Below are positions 31,548 through 44,300 of a DNA stretch of 64,000 bases, piece after piece. This DNA is from Axinella damicornis (lineage: Eukaryota > Porifera > Demospongiae > Axinellida > Axinellidae): assembly GCA_963931865.1 (NCBI GenBank), contig OZ007513.1, forward strand, positions 2,125,452 to 2,189,451, written 5' to 3'. The stretch's first letter is position 1. Every line of letters begins with the position of its first letter. Made by a program: the position numbers and the translations under genes. The notes below the pieces were generated by a model. That model saw only the letters and a program-made list of their open reading frames with translations. It did no database searches and was not told the DNA's origin.

Positions 31548-32247
31548 AATTATCTCTGGGCCCAGATGCTAATTTGACCCGCTACCATTATTGTGGGCTG
31601 TAACAAAGGAAACACAACAACGTGTGAGTAGCTAGCTACTGGTAGCTATACTGTAGTCAGCTGCAATTCAGAGTATGATGAGGTAGGTCATAGTTCAGTC
31701 AACGGACAGGTTATAGTCACAGGCCTGAATAAGTGAATAGCCACCACTCAACTACTAGCGTATAGCTAGCTAGCTACAACCTGTGTAACTTACAGGGCAG
31801 ATATTGTAGCTATGGCAACTGCACCTGAAGGCTTGAAAAATGTTGCCGGTCAAGTGCATCGCCTACAAACCAGGTGAGTAGGACTGATAGAGTGACTAGC
31901 TAGCAGGCTAGCTACTAGTTATAGCTACAATCTCATAGTGATTAACATACCTTCAGACACTCACTAGCTACTGCTGCCTTCCATGCCATCTCCAGCTTAT
32001 GTATGGACTAGCTACTCCACTGATTGGTTCCACCTTTGCAATCACCTGACATTTCTTCAAGGCATTCAATAAATGGCAGTAGCTAGATCTAGTGATGGAT
32101 AAGGTTGTTGCTAAGTAAACTCTTAGGGCCAAGACCACCACTTTGAAGTACACCTTCAATAGCTATATATAGCTATGCAGGTCAACAATTCCGTGATGAT
32201 CAGCTGTGTGTCATGTGACTTGTAGCTGATATATACTTGCTAGACTG
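31548..32247. promoter_or_regulatory. Divergent intergenic interval, copy B
   Basis: A 700-bp interval between the kinase ATG and the amidohydrolase B ATG, presumed to hold both promoters. It matches 259-946 with small indels in TAGCTAGC-like tracts. Comparing the copies could reveal conserved regulatory blocks. Confidence 0.5.
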
Positions 32248-35010
32248 ATGGAGAGCAGAACAAAGCCAAGTTGCAATTTCATGCTGATCAGGAATGGGCT
32301 AGTCATTGATCCTGCAAATGGGCTTGAAAAGTGCCCTCTTGATGTTCTTCTCAAAGGAGATAAAGTTGCCGCAGTGGGAGAGAGTTTGGGTTCAGATTTG
32401 CCGAGGGAGGAGTTGGAGGTGTTTGATGCCTCGGGTTGTATTGTATGCCCTGGACTGATTGACCTGCACATACACGGTTTCCCTGGCGGCAGTGTGCTGG
32501 GGATTGACCCTGATCAGTGGTGTTTGAAGAGAGCAGTCACAACTGTTGTGGATGCAGGAAGTGCTGGTGGGTGTGGTTAGAAATAAAACATGTCATGGGT
32601 TGGGGTGCATTGAGCCACCTTTGCTGTGCGCTACAGGCAGTCCCTCTCTCCTTTCCATTATCCTTCCGTCTTCGTAGCCTCGATCGTTCCCAGGCCTCTG
32701 CCCAGATTTTATCCACGGCTGTGAGATACGTCTGAGCGGAGGCCTGGTAATGAGGCTACCTTCTTCGCATTGGTGCATTCGAGTATCTGCATTCTCAAAC
32801 CTGCCGTGGGAGAGTTGTGGATAGTCTTGCAAGCTTGCTGCATTTACTGTAATGATGCACAAAAGTGACAAAATAAGCAATGCAAAATGGATATCTATGT
32901 GATGCAGTATCCTATAATTATATCCAACCACTGACTGTGGTGGTCCGTAATCCCTGACGGGGACTCGGAGCAATCAACAATAGCATACCTGCATGGATCT
33001 CTTTGAGTGTAGAAGGAAACTTAAGGTTTTAAGTGCAATTGCAGAGGTAGCCACAATATAATTATAGCTATACATTATGATGCCCATATGCACCTACTTC
33101 TCTGGACTATATATAGGAGCAGATACATTCAGTGCATTTCGAAGCTATTGCCAAACCCAGAAGACCAACATCCTGGCTTTTCTTCACATCTCCAAAGTGG
33201 GACTGTCAAAGGCTGGTTGTAGTGGACATGGTAAGTGTCCCATTCGTAGCACATGCAGGTGACAATTTATGCAGCTCTGTATAGCAATACAGTTTGCAGT
33301 GTGACTGGTTTGTTTTTTCTTCATGACCATGCATTCTGCAGGAACGGGGGGAGAGCTGGACTCTCTCAGCGATGTGGATGAGGAACTCTGTCTGCAGTGC
33401 ATTGAGGCCAACAGGGACATGGTGGTTGGAGTGAAGCTGAGGCTCACGAGCGATATCGCCAACAATGGGAAACATGAAATGGAGGCGTACAGGTATTTCT
33501 CCACACAGAGATTCTCTAACTAGTTGGCTGGTTAATGTTGTCTACATACCTGACATTGTAGGAGAGCTCTGTCCGTCACTTCGAGGGCTTCCCTCCCACT
33601 GATGGTCCACCACCTCTTTTCAACTGTTCCTCTGGACTCAGGAGATGCAGGTATCATGCATCAAGTGAAAGGCAGCTATAATACATGCATGACTGCTGCA
33701 CGTTTTCATAAAGTCTTGAGCTGTCGTTGATTTAATCTCATAATTATGCCATCTACCAGTATACAACGCTTCTAGTCTGCATGACTGTGGTAATATAATC
33801 AGGCAGCTCAGTCAAGATTGAGAACTGCTCACCCCAAGCCTGCAGTTTTCAACAAGAGATATGCCAAAGAACCGAATTAACATTGAAATTGAATGTACGT
33901 TTCCTCATGTTTTTGCAGGGCATCTCGGTTCCCCTGGATCTCTCCGAAGGGGGGACATTTACACTCATACATTCCACTACTCGAGTACCACCGTAGACAC
34001 AGAGAAGAGTCCACCAGTGGTAGATGCTGCTGTACTTGAGGCCAAGAGGCGTGGAGTCTGCTTTGATGTTGGACATGGACAGGGGTCTTTCAACTGGAAA
34101 GTGGCTGAAGCCTGTGCTCAACAGGGATTCTGGCCTGATAGTATCAGTACTGACCTCCATCAGGGCAGCATCCACGGCCCTGCGTATGACCTTCCAACAG
34201 TCATGAGCAAGCTGTTACATGTAGGAATGCCACTGTATGATGTCATCAAGGCTGTTACGATCACGCCAGCTACTCTGATCAGGAAGGATCACCTCATTGG
34301 CTCATTATCCCCTGGTCAGTAACTTAGTGGTATACTGGAAGTATAGCCTCGTTCCCATGCTCCCTCCCGCGCGTGGTGACTTCGTTGCCATGCACGCAGG
34401 GAGGAGCCTGGCAATGAGGCTACTGAAAGCACCCTCCTTATGTGGTTGGTTATACAGATTCCAGTCGTGCATATCCATAGTGGAGTTAATTATGCATCTC
34501 TACATGAGAGTAGCATAACATGTAGCTGTAGGGAAAAGTACCATCATAATGTAGTCATTACTATATTCCCTCGATCGCAAGTGACCCACTGACCCACTTG
34601 TAGTATTCCTTGCTGCTAGTATTCACCCCTCACCTGTGTTCTTCCTGCTGCCACTGGCCTATCAGTATTAGCTGTGCTGGTGTATTGCACTAAGTGCACT
34701 AAGTGTGCTAGAATCATATGATATTTAGTCACTGCCTCTTACTACAGGCATGCAGGCAGACGTGTCGGTGTTGAGAATGGTTGAATGTGATGTCCTACTT
34801 GAAGACTGTCAAGCAGAAATGAGGAGGATCAGGAATAGGCTGGTGCCTGCTGCTGTCTGGAGGAACGGGGAGAGGATGGACGTGGAGGTGGCATGTGATG
34901 AACAGGGGCAGTGGCCAAACAAAGACTCTGAATACCTGGCGACTCGAGCAAAGGACTGGGAGAGACTTGCGAAAAACAAGGCGTATTTGAAAAGTGTGCA
35001 GCCATTGTAG
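32248..35010 (+). CDS. COG3964-type amidohydrolase (deacetylase-like), copy B
   Basis: An intact 443-residue paralogue of copy A. Exons are 32248-32566, 33117-33230, 33342-33492, 33562-33650, 33919-34314 and 34748-35010; lengths and phases are identical to copy A and all borders are GT-AG. All metal-binding motifs are present (LHIHGF, VGVKLR, LMVHH, IYTHTFH, ISTDLH). Amino-acid differences from A are few (for example SDLPREE for PDVSRDE in exon 1). It is convergent with the complete TRANK1-like gene, 313 bp away. The enzyme's substrate cannot be predicted from sequence; the bacterial family includes deacetylases of small acetylated metabolites. The bacterial-type sequence with conserved spliceosomal introns suggests an old transfer or ancient inheritance followed by local duplication. 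Confidence 0.93.
32675..32758. mobile_element. 9-bp-TSD miniature element in intron 1 of amidohydrolase B
   Basis: 84 bp with TAGCCTCG and GAGGCTA termini; flanks CCGTCTTCG / CCTTCTTCG (8 of 9 match). Orthologous to 1374-1461, so it predates the duplication. Confidence 0.8.
34344..34422. mobile_element. Copy-B-specific 79-bp TIR element in intron 5
   Basis: TAGCCTCGTTCCCATGCTCC ... GAGCCTGGCAATGAGGCTA lies between CTGGAAGTA (34335-34343) and CTGAAAGCA (34423-34431). Copy A has the single uninterrupted site CTGAAAGTA at 3009-3017. The element therefore inserted after the segmental duplication, or was lost precisely from A. Confidence 0.88.
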
Positions 35011-35323
35011 TCAATCCATACGTATAATTATATACTGTACAAGATATGAAAATTCAGCTTGACTTGATATTGCTTTTGCTTGTTATATACTGCATTTGAA
35101 ATTGAAATGACTGCTGCATAATCAATGATTGGAAAAAAATCTTACTGTCGTATTGTAAATGCGAATGTATAAATGCTAGCTAATTGAAAAGCATGATTGT
35201 ACATGCTTGATTTGATCAGTAAACTCAATCTGCATGATGCATGATATGAACAAAGAGTCGGCTAATCATGGATTCACTGCCTTATATTCTGTCAAACTAA
35301 GAATGCATGTTTAAAGCTACTTT
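35011..35323. other. Convergent intergenic spacer, copy B
   Basis: 3' UTR space of amidohydrolase B and the TRANK1-like gene. AT-rich; nothing else seen. Confidence 0.5.
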
Positions 35324-38300
35324 TTATTTTCTCTTGTGGTGCTTGTGGTGCTTTTTCTTCATCCTCTTCCTTGTCTTCTCTCCCTCCATATTTAGAGGAC
35401 CAGCTTGCTCAATTTCCTCGGGTGCATCATACACGTCTTCCTGCAGCAGGTTGTCTGGTGCTTCAGTCACCAACTGCTTCTTTATTGCTTGCTGAATTCG
35501 CTGCTCTGTCCTCTTCTGCTCTTGTCTCCCTCGACCCATAAGTGATTTCATCTGACTAACCATCCTGTTTTGCACTTCCCACAAGCCACTTCTCCAGTCA
35601 CAACTTCGTCTCATCTCCTCAATTCGCTTCTCATTCCTGTCCAGCTCAACCTTGATGTCAGTCAGGGCCAAATCCAGATCTCTTTCAATCATGGCTTCAT
35701 CAAAGGCTTTGCAGTCAGCTAGAATTTTCTTCAATTCACTCTTCAGTTCGCTGTACTGCCAATCATTCACCTCCTGTGAAAACTCAATATACAATCTTTC
35801 CTGAGTCTTGTGGTGGTCACTCTCAACATGATCCTGGTAAGTTTCTACACTCGTATCCACTGGGATGGACCCAGCTAGTTTCCCTTCCCTTTCGACCTCT
35901 TCGGATTCCAACAGATCATCCTCCCAATTTTCCACAACAGAGCTCTGGGCAGTTTTCAGTTGCCTCAACGGTACCCCACAGAATCTGCAGAGGTTCTCGT
36001 CAATCATGGAGTGATCACTTCTATGACCACCTCCAACGGCAGTAGCTTCAGTAATCCGTGACTCACCAAATTGTTGACTCTCAGCAACAGCAACTTCTGA
36101 GGTGAATGCTTCACGGATATCTTCATCGTCAACATTTAGGACAATTTCACTTTCTTGTTCATCTTGTTCTTCTCCTTCTGGCTCTGGGTAACTCATACTT
36201 CGCAGAGTTTGCGGCATTTCAGGAGTAATAACAGCATGTTGTTCTTGCTGCCATGGTGACAAGCCAACAGCAGCTTGCACCTCATGAGAACTGCCTAAGG
36301 CTGAAAACTGAGCAGTAAGAGGATGTGCCTGGGCAACCGGCACCTGACGCCAGTCAAACGTAGCTTGTACAGCCCGAGAAAACATCTGGTGAGGATCAGA
36401 AACTACTTCAAGCTGTTGAGGACCTGAAAGTGACTGCATGTGTGCAGATCCAGGTGGTGACTGCATGTGTGTAGACACAGGTGGTGACTGCATGTGTGTA
36501 GACCCAGGTGGTGACTGCACGTGTGAGGACCCGGGTGGTGACTGCATGTGTGTAGACCATGCAGGTGGTGACTGCATGGGTGTAGACCCAGGTGGTGACT
36601 GCATGGGTGTAGACCCAGGTGGTGACTGCATGGGTGTAGACCCAGGTGGTGACTGTGAAGCTGCTGGGAACAACTTCTGCAGCACTCCAAGTTTAGTTGA
36701 CGCTTCAACTTGAGGTTCACCCTGCAAAAACGTAATTGGGGATTGGACTGAGGGTGAAAGGGGGTGAACGGGTGTTTGTTGCTGTATCTGCTGGTGAATG
36801 GACATCATTGGACGCTGAGGGAGTTGCCGAAGTACAAACTGTGCAAGTTCAAGTTTTGGGAACATCTTCTGTTTCTGGACAACAGTGAATCTCAGCAAAT
36901 GTCCACTTCTATCAAGTAGTTGAGACAGGGCTAGAAAACTACCAGATATATCGCTCGATGAAATAAACATGTTTTGGGCTCGTTTCAGGGACAGGAGTGT
37001 TTGGTGGTCAGGAAGTTGCACTAGAGCTTCAAAAATTCCCCTCTGGTAGTCATGGAGTTGTTGATCGGACCAGAAATTTGAAGAGGCGAGATTGCCAAAG
37101 AGTGTCAGAATGAGAATTAGGCAGTGTTTTGCCTCACCATTTTGGAGGCAGTGTCCACTCCGAATCGCATATCTCAGCACGTGAAAGTGTTTATTGTATC
37201 TTCCAAGAAGCACATCCAAGAGCAGCTGCAAAAGCTCCAGGATATCACGTATGAGCTGAGGGAGGTCTGACCTGGGACACTTTTGTACAGCAACATCTTC
37301 CATGCATGCAGGGAGTAGCCACTTGTCACGTGGACTTTGCCCGCTAAGGTCATCAAAGACCTGAGCGATGTGTTTGTAAGTGTGAGGTACTAGGATTGTG
37401 GAAGGTTGCTTGAGTAAGAAGTAGCAATGTGTTGCTAATCCCAAGAGAGCAATGGAGTGGATACAAGCAATGTTGACAAGGTTGGTGACAGAAATTGATG
37501 AAGCAAGGCTCCTCCTGTTTGCTATAGTCTTCACAATGTAGTGAAGAACTAGCTTGGAAGCTGACAGCACTTTACCGCTGCGGATAAATGTGCAGGACTT
37601 CAAGAAAAGTGAGAAAATATGGTCATAGCTATTCTCTCGGGCATAGTATACAAACGCATGAGGAGGTTTGTAGTCCCTTCTGTCAGATCTGGAACGTTCA
37701 TCTTGGATTTCCTGTGTGGGCGGTTGGTGAAGAGGCTCTGATTTCTGGGAATGACTAGTTGGTCCATGTCTTGGTACTTTCTGTGCACCGACTGCTTTGA
37801 TATTCACTTGCCTTTGGCTTTCATTAAGCACGGACTCCATCCTTTGAGTGCCCTTGCCCAACATGCAGTATATTCGCCAAGCTTCAAGCCACTCGTCCAT
37901 CCCAAAATGGAATGCATCTCTTGTAAGTGTGCTTGCAGTTGCTTCTTTGAGCTCATTGCATGCCAACTCTGATCTTCTGATTGTGTCTAGATGAAGTTTA
38001 CTGACTGGGAGGTGCACTGCAGCTTGTGGTGAAAACAAGTTCTGCAGGATTCGTGTAATCATAGCTGATGTGAACAGCTTACCTCCACAGTGTACTGTAT
38101 CCATGGCAAGGAGACAGAGTGAAATGTAGTCTTTCAATTCTCTTGGAGGGTAATTTGTGAATGACTGCTGTAAGAAACCTCCTTCACACAAAGGCTTGTG
38201 GAATGGAACAGAACCCAGCCTGGTCTTCAATGCCTGACACACACTCAAGCTGTCCTTTTGCATCCATTCAGTGAGGTAGACATTCAAATGCTCACTGATT

Positions 38301-41300
38301 GTCCGCAAAGTGAGTGCGGCATCAAGCTTCAACATCCCATCTGGGTCAAGCTCACTGCTGGCAGTTGAACAATCCACAAGCTTTGCCCAGAGATCCTGGC
38401 TTTTGGGGAAAATATACACATCTGATTCCCCCTGTTTCTGAAGGCTGTAAAAGTCTTCAACTTCTTCCAGAATGTGCCTGTAGGAGGCAGTAATTGTTGG
38501 ATTCTTTCTGCTTTCTATTGCTTTCAGGATGAACTTGGCTGCTTTGCAAGCCTCTATTAGAGGCCTAATTACCTGAAGTGGCCTATCCAATTGTGGATTC
38601 AGTTCAGCAAAAGCTTTGAATGATTCAACTTCTCCAATTCCATGGGATGGATTGAATGATTTGTACAAGTCAAATGCCTTTCTGCACATTGCAGAATCTT
38701 TCTTTGATTTTCCGAGAAGAAGGCAAGCTTGTGCTTTTAAGTCAGTATTCTTGCCCACTGCAATATGCTGCAATCTGTCCACAGTATCAGGGTCATTTAA
38801 GCTTCTATTGCTGAGTAGCTCAGTGACTGCTTTCTGAATAGTGAACCTTGCCATCATGCTCTCATCGCCCTGCTTTTCAGCAAGTTCAATACCCTCCTTG
38901 TGTCTGGCTTGAGCAGTAAGAATTTGGTATGCTTCAGTATACTGGCCTTGTTGAACGTGAACTTCAACCGCCTTGCTAAAAAGGTTGGCTTCCTTTAGGA
39001 ATCTGGTTCTCTGTGAAGCATCAGACATGTACCCCAACACCTTCAGCAGTTTAGTCTTGTCTTTGTATCTGCAGTATATCTTTGCAAAAGTGTGGGCTAG
39101 GAAAGCTACACTTACATCACGGGGAAGAACGATACCTTTACTCTCATACGCTGCAGCACGAGCTAGGGCATCAATTCTGTAGTTGAAATTAATGTAGAGC
39201 TTTATAGCTCCTGCATAATCTCCAGCTTTCTCCCTCAACTTGGCACAGCCTTCAACATTCTTGGATCTCATGAACCCTCTGAAGGCCTGTTCGTACTGTG
39301 AGGGAAAGAAGATACGTAACAGTGAAACAAACTCGCAACAATAAATCTTCACGCAGTAATGGAACCTACCTGGCCGAGCCTCTCGAAGAGTTCTGCTGCT
39401 TCACTATGCCGTTTGGCATTCTTGAGACACTTTGCTGCATTTATCAGGTATTTGACATCGTGCTTCAGCCGGTCACACTGGAGGAACGCTAGAGCAGCTT
39501 CCAGGTAGAGTTGGTGCATTTCTTTAGGCCTTTGTCCGTGAGCTTGTTGGGCCATGAAATACGCTTTGGCTTCCATTTCAAGATCATCACTTCCAGCTTT
39601 CTGATAGCACTTCATCGCTGGTTCCCAGAGGTGTTTCTTCTTGAAATAGTCCCCTTGGTCCTTCCACTCTTCAGGGGTGGATGTGGCAGCAAATAGTACG
39701 TTCTGATCTTCCTCACTAGCACCATCAACTCGGACAACCTTCACCAAATTCCTCTTGCACCAGTAGTCAAAAACAGGAAGCCTCTTGTCTTCATCGGAAT
39801 CATAAATCCAGAGATTGCACTTTGCCCTGGTGATTGCAGTGTAGAGGTACTTCAGCTCTGGGTTTAGGGACTTGTGCTGCCTTCCATCAAAGGTTAGTGG
39901 GCGAGGTTGAGATTCAAATACTGGAACACTACTTTGAATCATAACGGGGTTATGGTCACCAAACGAAGCAACAACACGCCATTCTTTTGAAATCTGTGAA
40001 ATTGAAATGCAAAACTGAATAAATTATGGATAGAGAGTTTGCGTCATAGTGCATAGAAAATATAATCAGCTATGTACACCCATCAACACAACATTTAGTT
40101 TAAAATTGATGCTGAGATTCAGAACGCTTTTCCGACACTGCAGTTTCATCACAAACCAGAAGGCTTATTCCAAAAACCAGAAGGCTACTTACAAGAATTG
40201 TAACTGAAAATGCGGAAGGCTTTTTCCGAAGAACGCGAGCTCTGTACGTACCCAAGTCTCCGAAAACAGTACAGCTTCGCTTACGGATCATCTGGAGTTT
40301 CGTTTAGGCCTTCCATAGCTGTGTTTAGGTCTTACGGAGGCGCGGTTGTAACGGAAACCCAGACCAGTGACAGAAAGGCTCCCGAATCTCAGCATCAATT
40401 CAAATATGCGTACCACAGTACCTTGGAATCACTGAAGAAATTGTAGAGGAGGACATCGTCAAATTCAAGACCTTTTGCTTCAAAAACCGTAAGCACAATC
40501 CCTGCTTTCAGGACATCTGGTAGTTCTTTCTTGGAATCCTCAGACTGCACAATGATAACCTGATGAGCCCCAAACTCAATCGAGGAGGCCTCTCTCTTGT
40601 TGCTCCTCAGGAGAAGTGCAAGATCACTGACATTGCAGGACTGCAGGAGAGTCGGTGTTGGGCCTGGGAACATGCCCTCGTCCCCAGGTAGGCAATCAAA
40701 AGAGTTTGGGAAAAATTCCTTGAGAAGATCGATAACACTGGCTGCAAGCTGAAGTATCCCGGAATGGGACCGGAAGTTAATTGTAAGCTGGTGCAACTCG
40801 GGAATGTGGATTGGAACAGTCGCTTTCGCATGTTTTGCTTTTTGCTGTACCCCGTGGAATAGTGATCGTAGGTCTCCAAATCGAAAGGACACACCACGCA
40901 TAATGCTTTGGGCTGTGTCCCCAGTCAGAAAGAGACCATTCGGTTCTCTACAGCACCTCAGGAGAACTGAAAGCTCTGCTTGTGTGAAATCCTGTACTTC
41001 GTCGACGTAGAAGCGATGAACTGACCATGGGACATCCTTTAGCACCGATAATCGTTGGTAGAGATCATGGATGAAATCACATTCATCGAAAAGATTCAGG
41101 CCTCGCTTACGCTCAAGAAAGGTCTGATAGTGCCGAAATAAAGTGTACACCTCACTGCGGTTACCATCAAAGTTTGGAGCCATCTTCTTTCCAAGTTGCT
41201 CATACTCTTTTTCATTGAGGTATCCACACTCCATTTCAACTGCTTCCCTCGATCCCTTGATGAATGACTTGATCTCCATCCACACCAGAAGAGGATCAGT

Positions 41301-44300
41301 TGCCTTATCACTGCAAGCATGTGATATCTTTGGCCAAACTTGCTCGGCAAAGTAGGAAGCCGTCACTTCTCTCCACTCTTGTAGTTGCTGCTTTGGGTTT
41401 GTCTGATGAAACCCATACTCCTCAAACTCGGCAAAATCACCTTCATCTTCACTTTCACTCTCCTCTAAGTCCAAGAGGGTGTCTGGGTCTTCGTGATCAT
41501 AATCTGAGCTAAGAATCTTGACCTTGAGAGAGCCATCTTCAGCCCTTGGGAAAAAGGACTTTCCACCTGTAAGGGAGTTGTCAAGAAGAAGAAGAAACTG
41601 GCGAGTTGTAAGGAAGAGAGGATAAGCGAGGTCATTTACCGAAGAAAGGTTGTTAGCAATTTCTTCATCTTCAAATGGTATGTGTTCTTTAGCACTTTCA
41701 TTAGCTGCAGCCATATCGTAGAACCGCTTTCTCATTTGGGAACACAGGACGTAGTTCTTTGTGATGAACACCTGGTGTAGATGTTCAAGTCTTTCTGGCA
41801 GTACTGCTTCTGGGTATACGTCTGAACAGTGCTCAGAGACATCTTCACTCACTTGGCCTGCTGCACCACTAACAGCTGGCTGTGTCTGTGGGTTAGGAGG
41901 GTCAGCATGTTCAGTAGAGTCATCTGGACATTCGTTCGAGCCTGAAATTGACTCACCTTCACAACCATTCACCGCATCTTGCTCTTGGTCATATATCAAA
42001 GCTTTTCGGGCAATTAGGGGACCAGCATGTTGGGCCATGCTCCAATAGGTTTGGAAGTGATTCCAAAGTCGATAGAGGCAGCAGGTGGTCTTTCCAGTGC
42101 CACTCCTTCCAAGGAGAAGTATCGACTCTCTACCTTCCGGCAAATTTATGATGTCATGCTCTTTGGGCCATTCCTTGAAAGGAAAATCGCGGCGTGCATT
42201 TTCACCTTCTAGCATGCTTCTTGCGAATGCGTTGGAGAAGGAATAGAAAGTGATGACGTTGTATTCATCATCTTTGGTACTTCCTGCTGGCACAAACTGC
42301 AGCTTCTTGGCAATCCCTTTCAGAGCTTCTGTTTCTTCCATATCCGTACCAAGTAGGAACATCCTTGGGACCCTTTCCTTACTATCAGGTGATTCAGTGC
42401 CTTGTGAAAGAGGGATTTTAACCGATGCCTGGTGACCACGCTCATGAGATTTCTCAACGTTTCGAATACAGTGGTGCAGTCGGTCATGGTCAAGGACAAT
42501 ATCCCACACTCGAATTACCTCAGAGTAAACATGGAGGATCTTTGTTGAGGTGTCAGTTGTAGACCCACTGGTCAGTTTGTTCGTACATCGAGCAGAAAAC
42601 TGAACAGCTACTTCCCACAGAATGCGGACAGATTTAGTCACTCTTCCTTCAAACAGACAGAGTCCAGGTTTAGAACCCACTCTCTTGCAAAGCTTGTCAT
42701 GCCATTGTCCCTCTGCAATCATACGAATCTTTTCAACAGCTTGTTGACGAAGCCAGTGCGGGGTCCGTTTATCCTTGAAAAATTTCACAACTTTCTCTGG
42801 GCACTCAACCTCCCAAGGCAGATCATCAAAATCAGGAAGGAGTTTGCTTGGAACTTCTTCATCACTTGATTCATCACTACTGTGCTCCACAGATTCCAGA
42901 TTAGTAGGTCCTGCTGATTTTCTCTCAGTGCAACATTCATCTCGCTGAGAAAGGGGAGGGCAACGTTTTTCTGGCTTTGAAGCAGCCTCAAGTACTTTTG
43001 TCTGGGTCTCCTCCTTTAATGCAGCAGGAGCATTGAAATAGTCATCTTTGTGTGACAGAATGACTTCAAGGGTTTCTTTTGCAGACACTAAAATGGGGTT
43101 GTCAGCAGAAGCAATGCTTGTCACAGTTGTAGGAATGGATTTTGCATTCAAATCCACTGGCATATCGTCCAGGTGCTCATCAAAATCCCACGCTTCTTCT
43201 TCAGGTTTCTGGTCATTCATTGCACGTTCTTTCTCTTTGGCTTTCTTTCTCGGTCGTTTCCTTTTGCTCTTGCCTGATTTAGGTTCCTTATCTACACTCC
43301 TTGAGGATTTGAACCTCTGTGAAGCTTCTTGCAGGATCTGAATGCGCTTGTCACTCCTTGGCTTTCCATCTGTCGGCTTTTTACCAGAATGATCTGATAC
43401 ATCTGGGTCAATATGGAACTGGCTGAGAACAGTACAAACATTTTCACTTGTGTGTAGTTGACTTCTTTTTGCTCCCATGGCAACATGAAATGGAGTTTGA
43501 CCTCTCTTGTTAGTAACTCTTCCATTCTCTGGGAAGTTGAACTTGGTGCACACCATCTCCAGGACTCGAGTGTTACCTGCATGAACATAAGTACAGCAGC
43601 ATCTATTTAATATTATGATAAGACTGTACACAAATAATTATTGATGCTTCACAAGAGGTTACAGCCTTCCACCATTGATGAATTGCTAAGGAGTTACTTA
43701 GGGGTAGGGTCTAAGCAAGATAGAGGCCTCCCATTTGGAGATAAATCCCTTGGGGAAGCCTTGGGCAGTGTTAAGCCCTTGGTTCCCAGGATGTTGAAAC
43801 CCTCATGCAACTAAGGGCTCTATCCTACACAATCACAATACCCAGCAGGAGTGCATGAGCCAACGAAGAAGTGTCAAACTAGTATAGACATGTTGTAATC
43901 CCTTTGCAGTACCGCACAAATGCCAATTTGTTTTAACGTAATGGCCTCTTGCCGTATAAGGTAAAATTTTGGGACGTGTGAAGGACTACTACTTCAGCTA
44001 GGGCGCGCATGCTGAGTTCGATGCTCCTTCGCTGCCTTTGGCGGCTCATGCGCTCCTGTCACAATACTTACCTGTTTCCAGAGCAATCTCTGTCACTTTG
44101 TGAATAATGGTAGTGCCTTCCTGCCTTGGCGTGCAGACATTATCCAAGTCTGCACCTTTATCAAGTAAACTGCAGATAAGTGGTATCTTTCGTTCAGCAG
44201 AGTGGTGTTTCAGGCTCAAGACGGCATCTAGCGGTCTAACAGCACTGCTGCAGGTACCATTTGGACTAAAACCAAGGTCGAGAAGTTGCTGAAACAAATC

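Larger units (their letters stand above)
31289..36434. repeat. Segmental duplication, copy B (probable source)
   Basis: Matches 1-5060. Copy B is taken as ancestral in context because the kinase and TRANK1 genes continue intact past both ends, whereas copy A contains only their pieces. Differences are scattered substitutions, short indels in introns, and a 79-bp transposon present only here (34344-34422). Confidence 0.93.
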
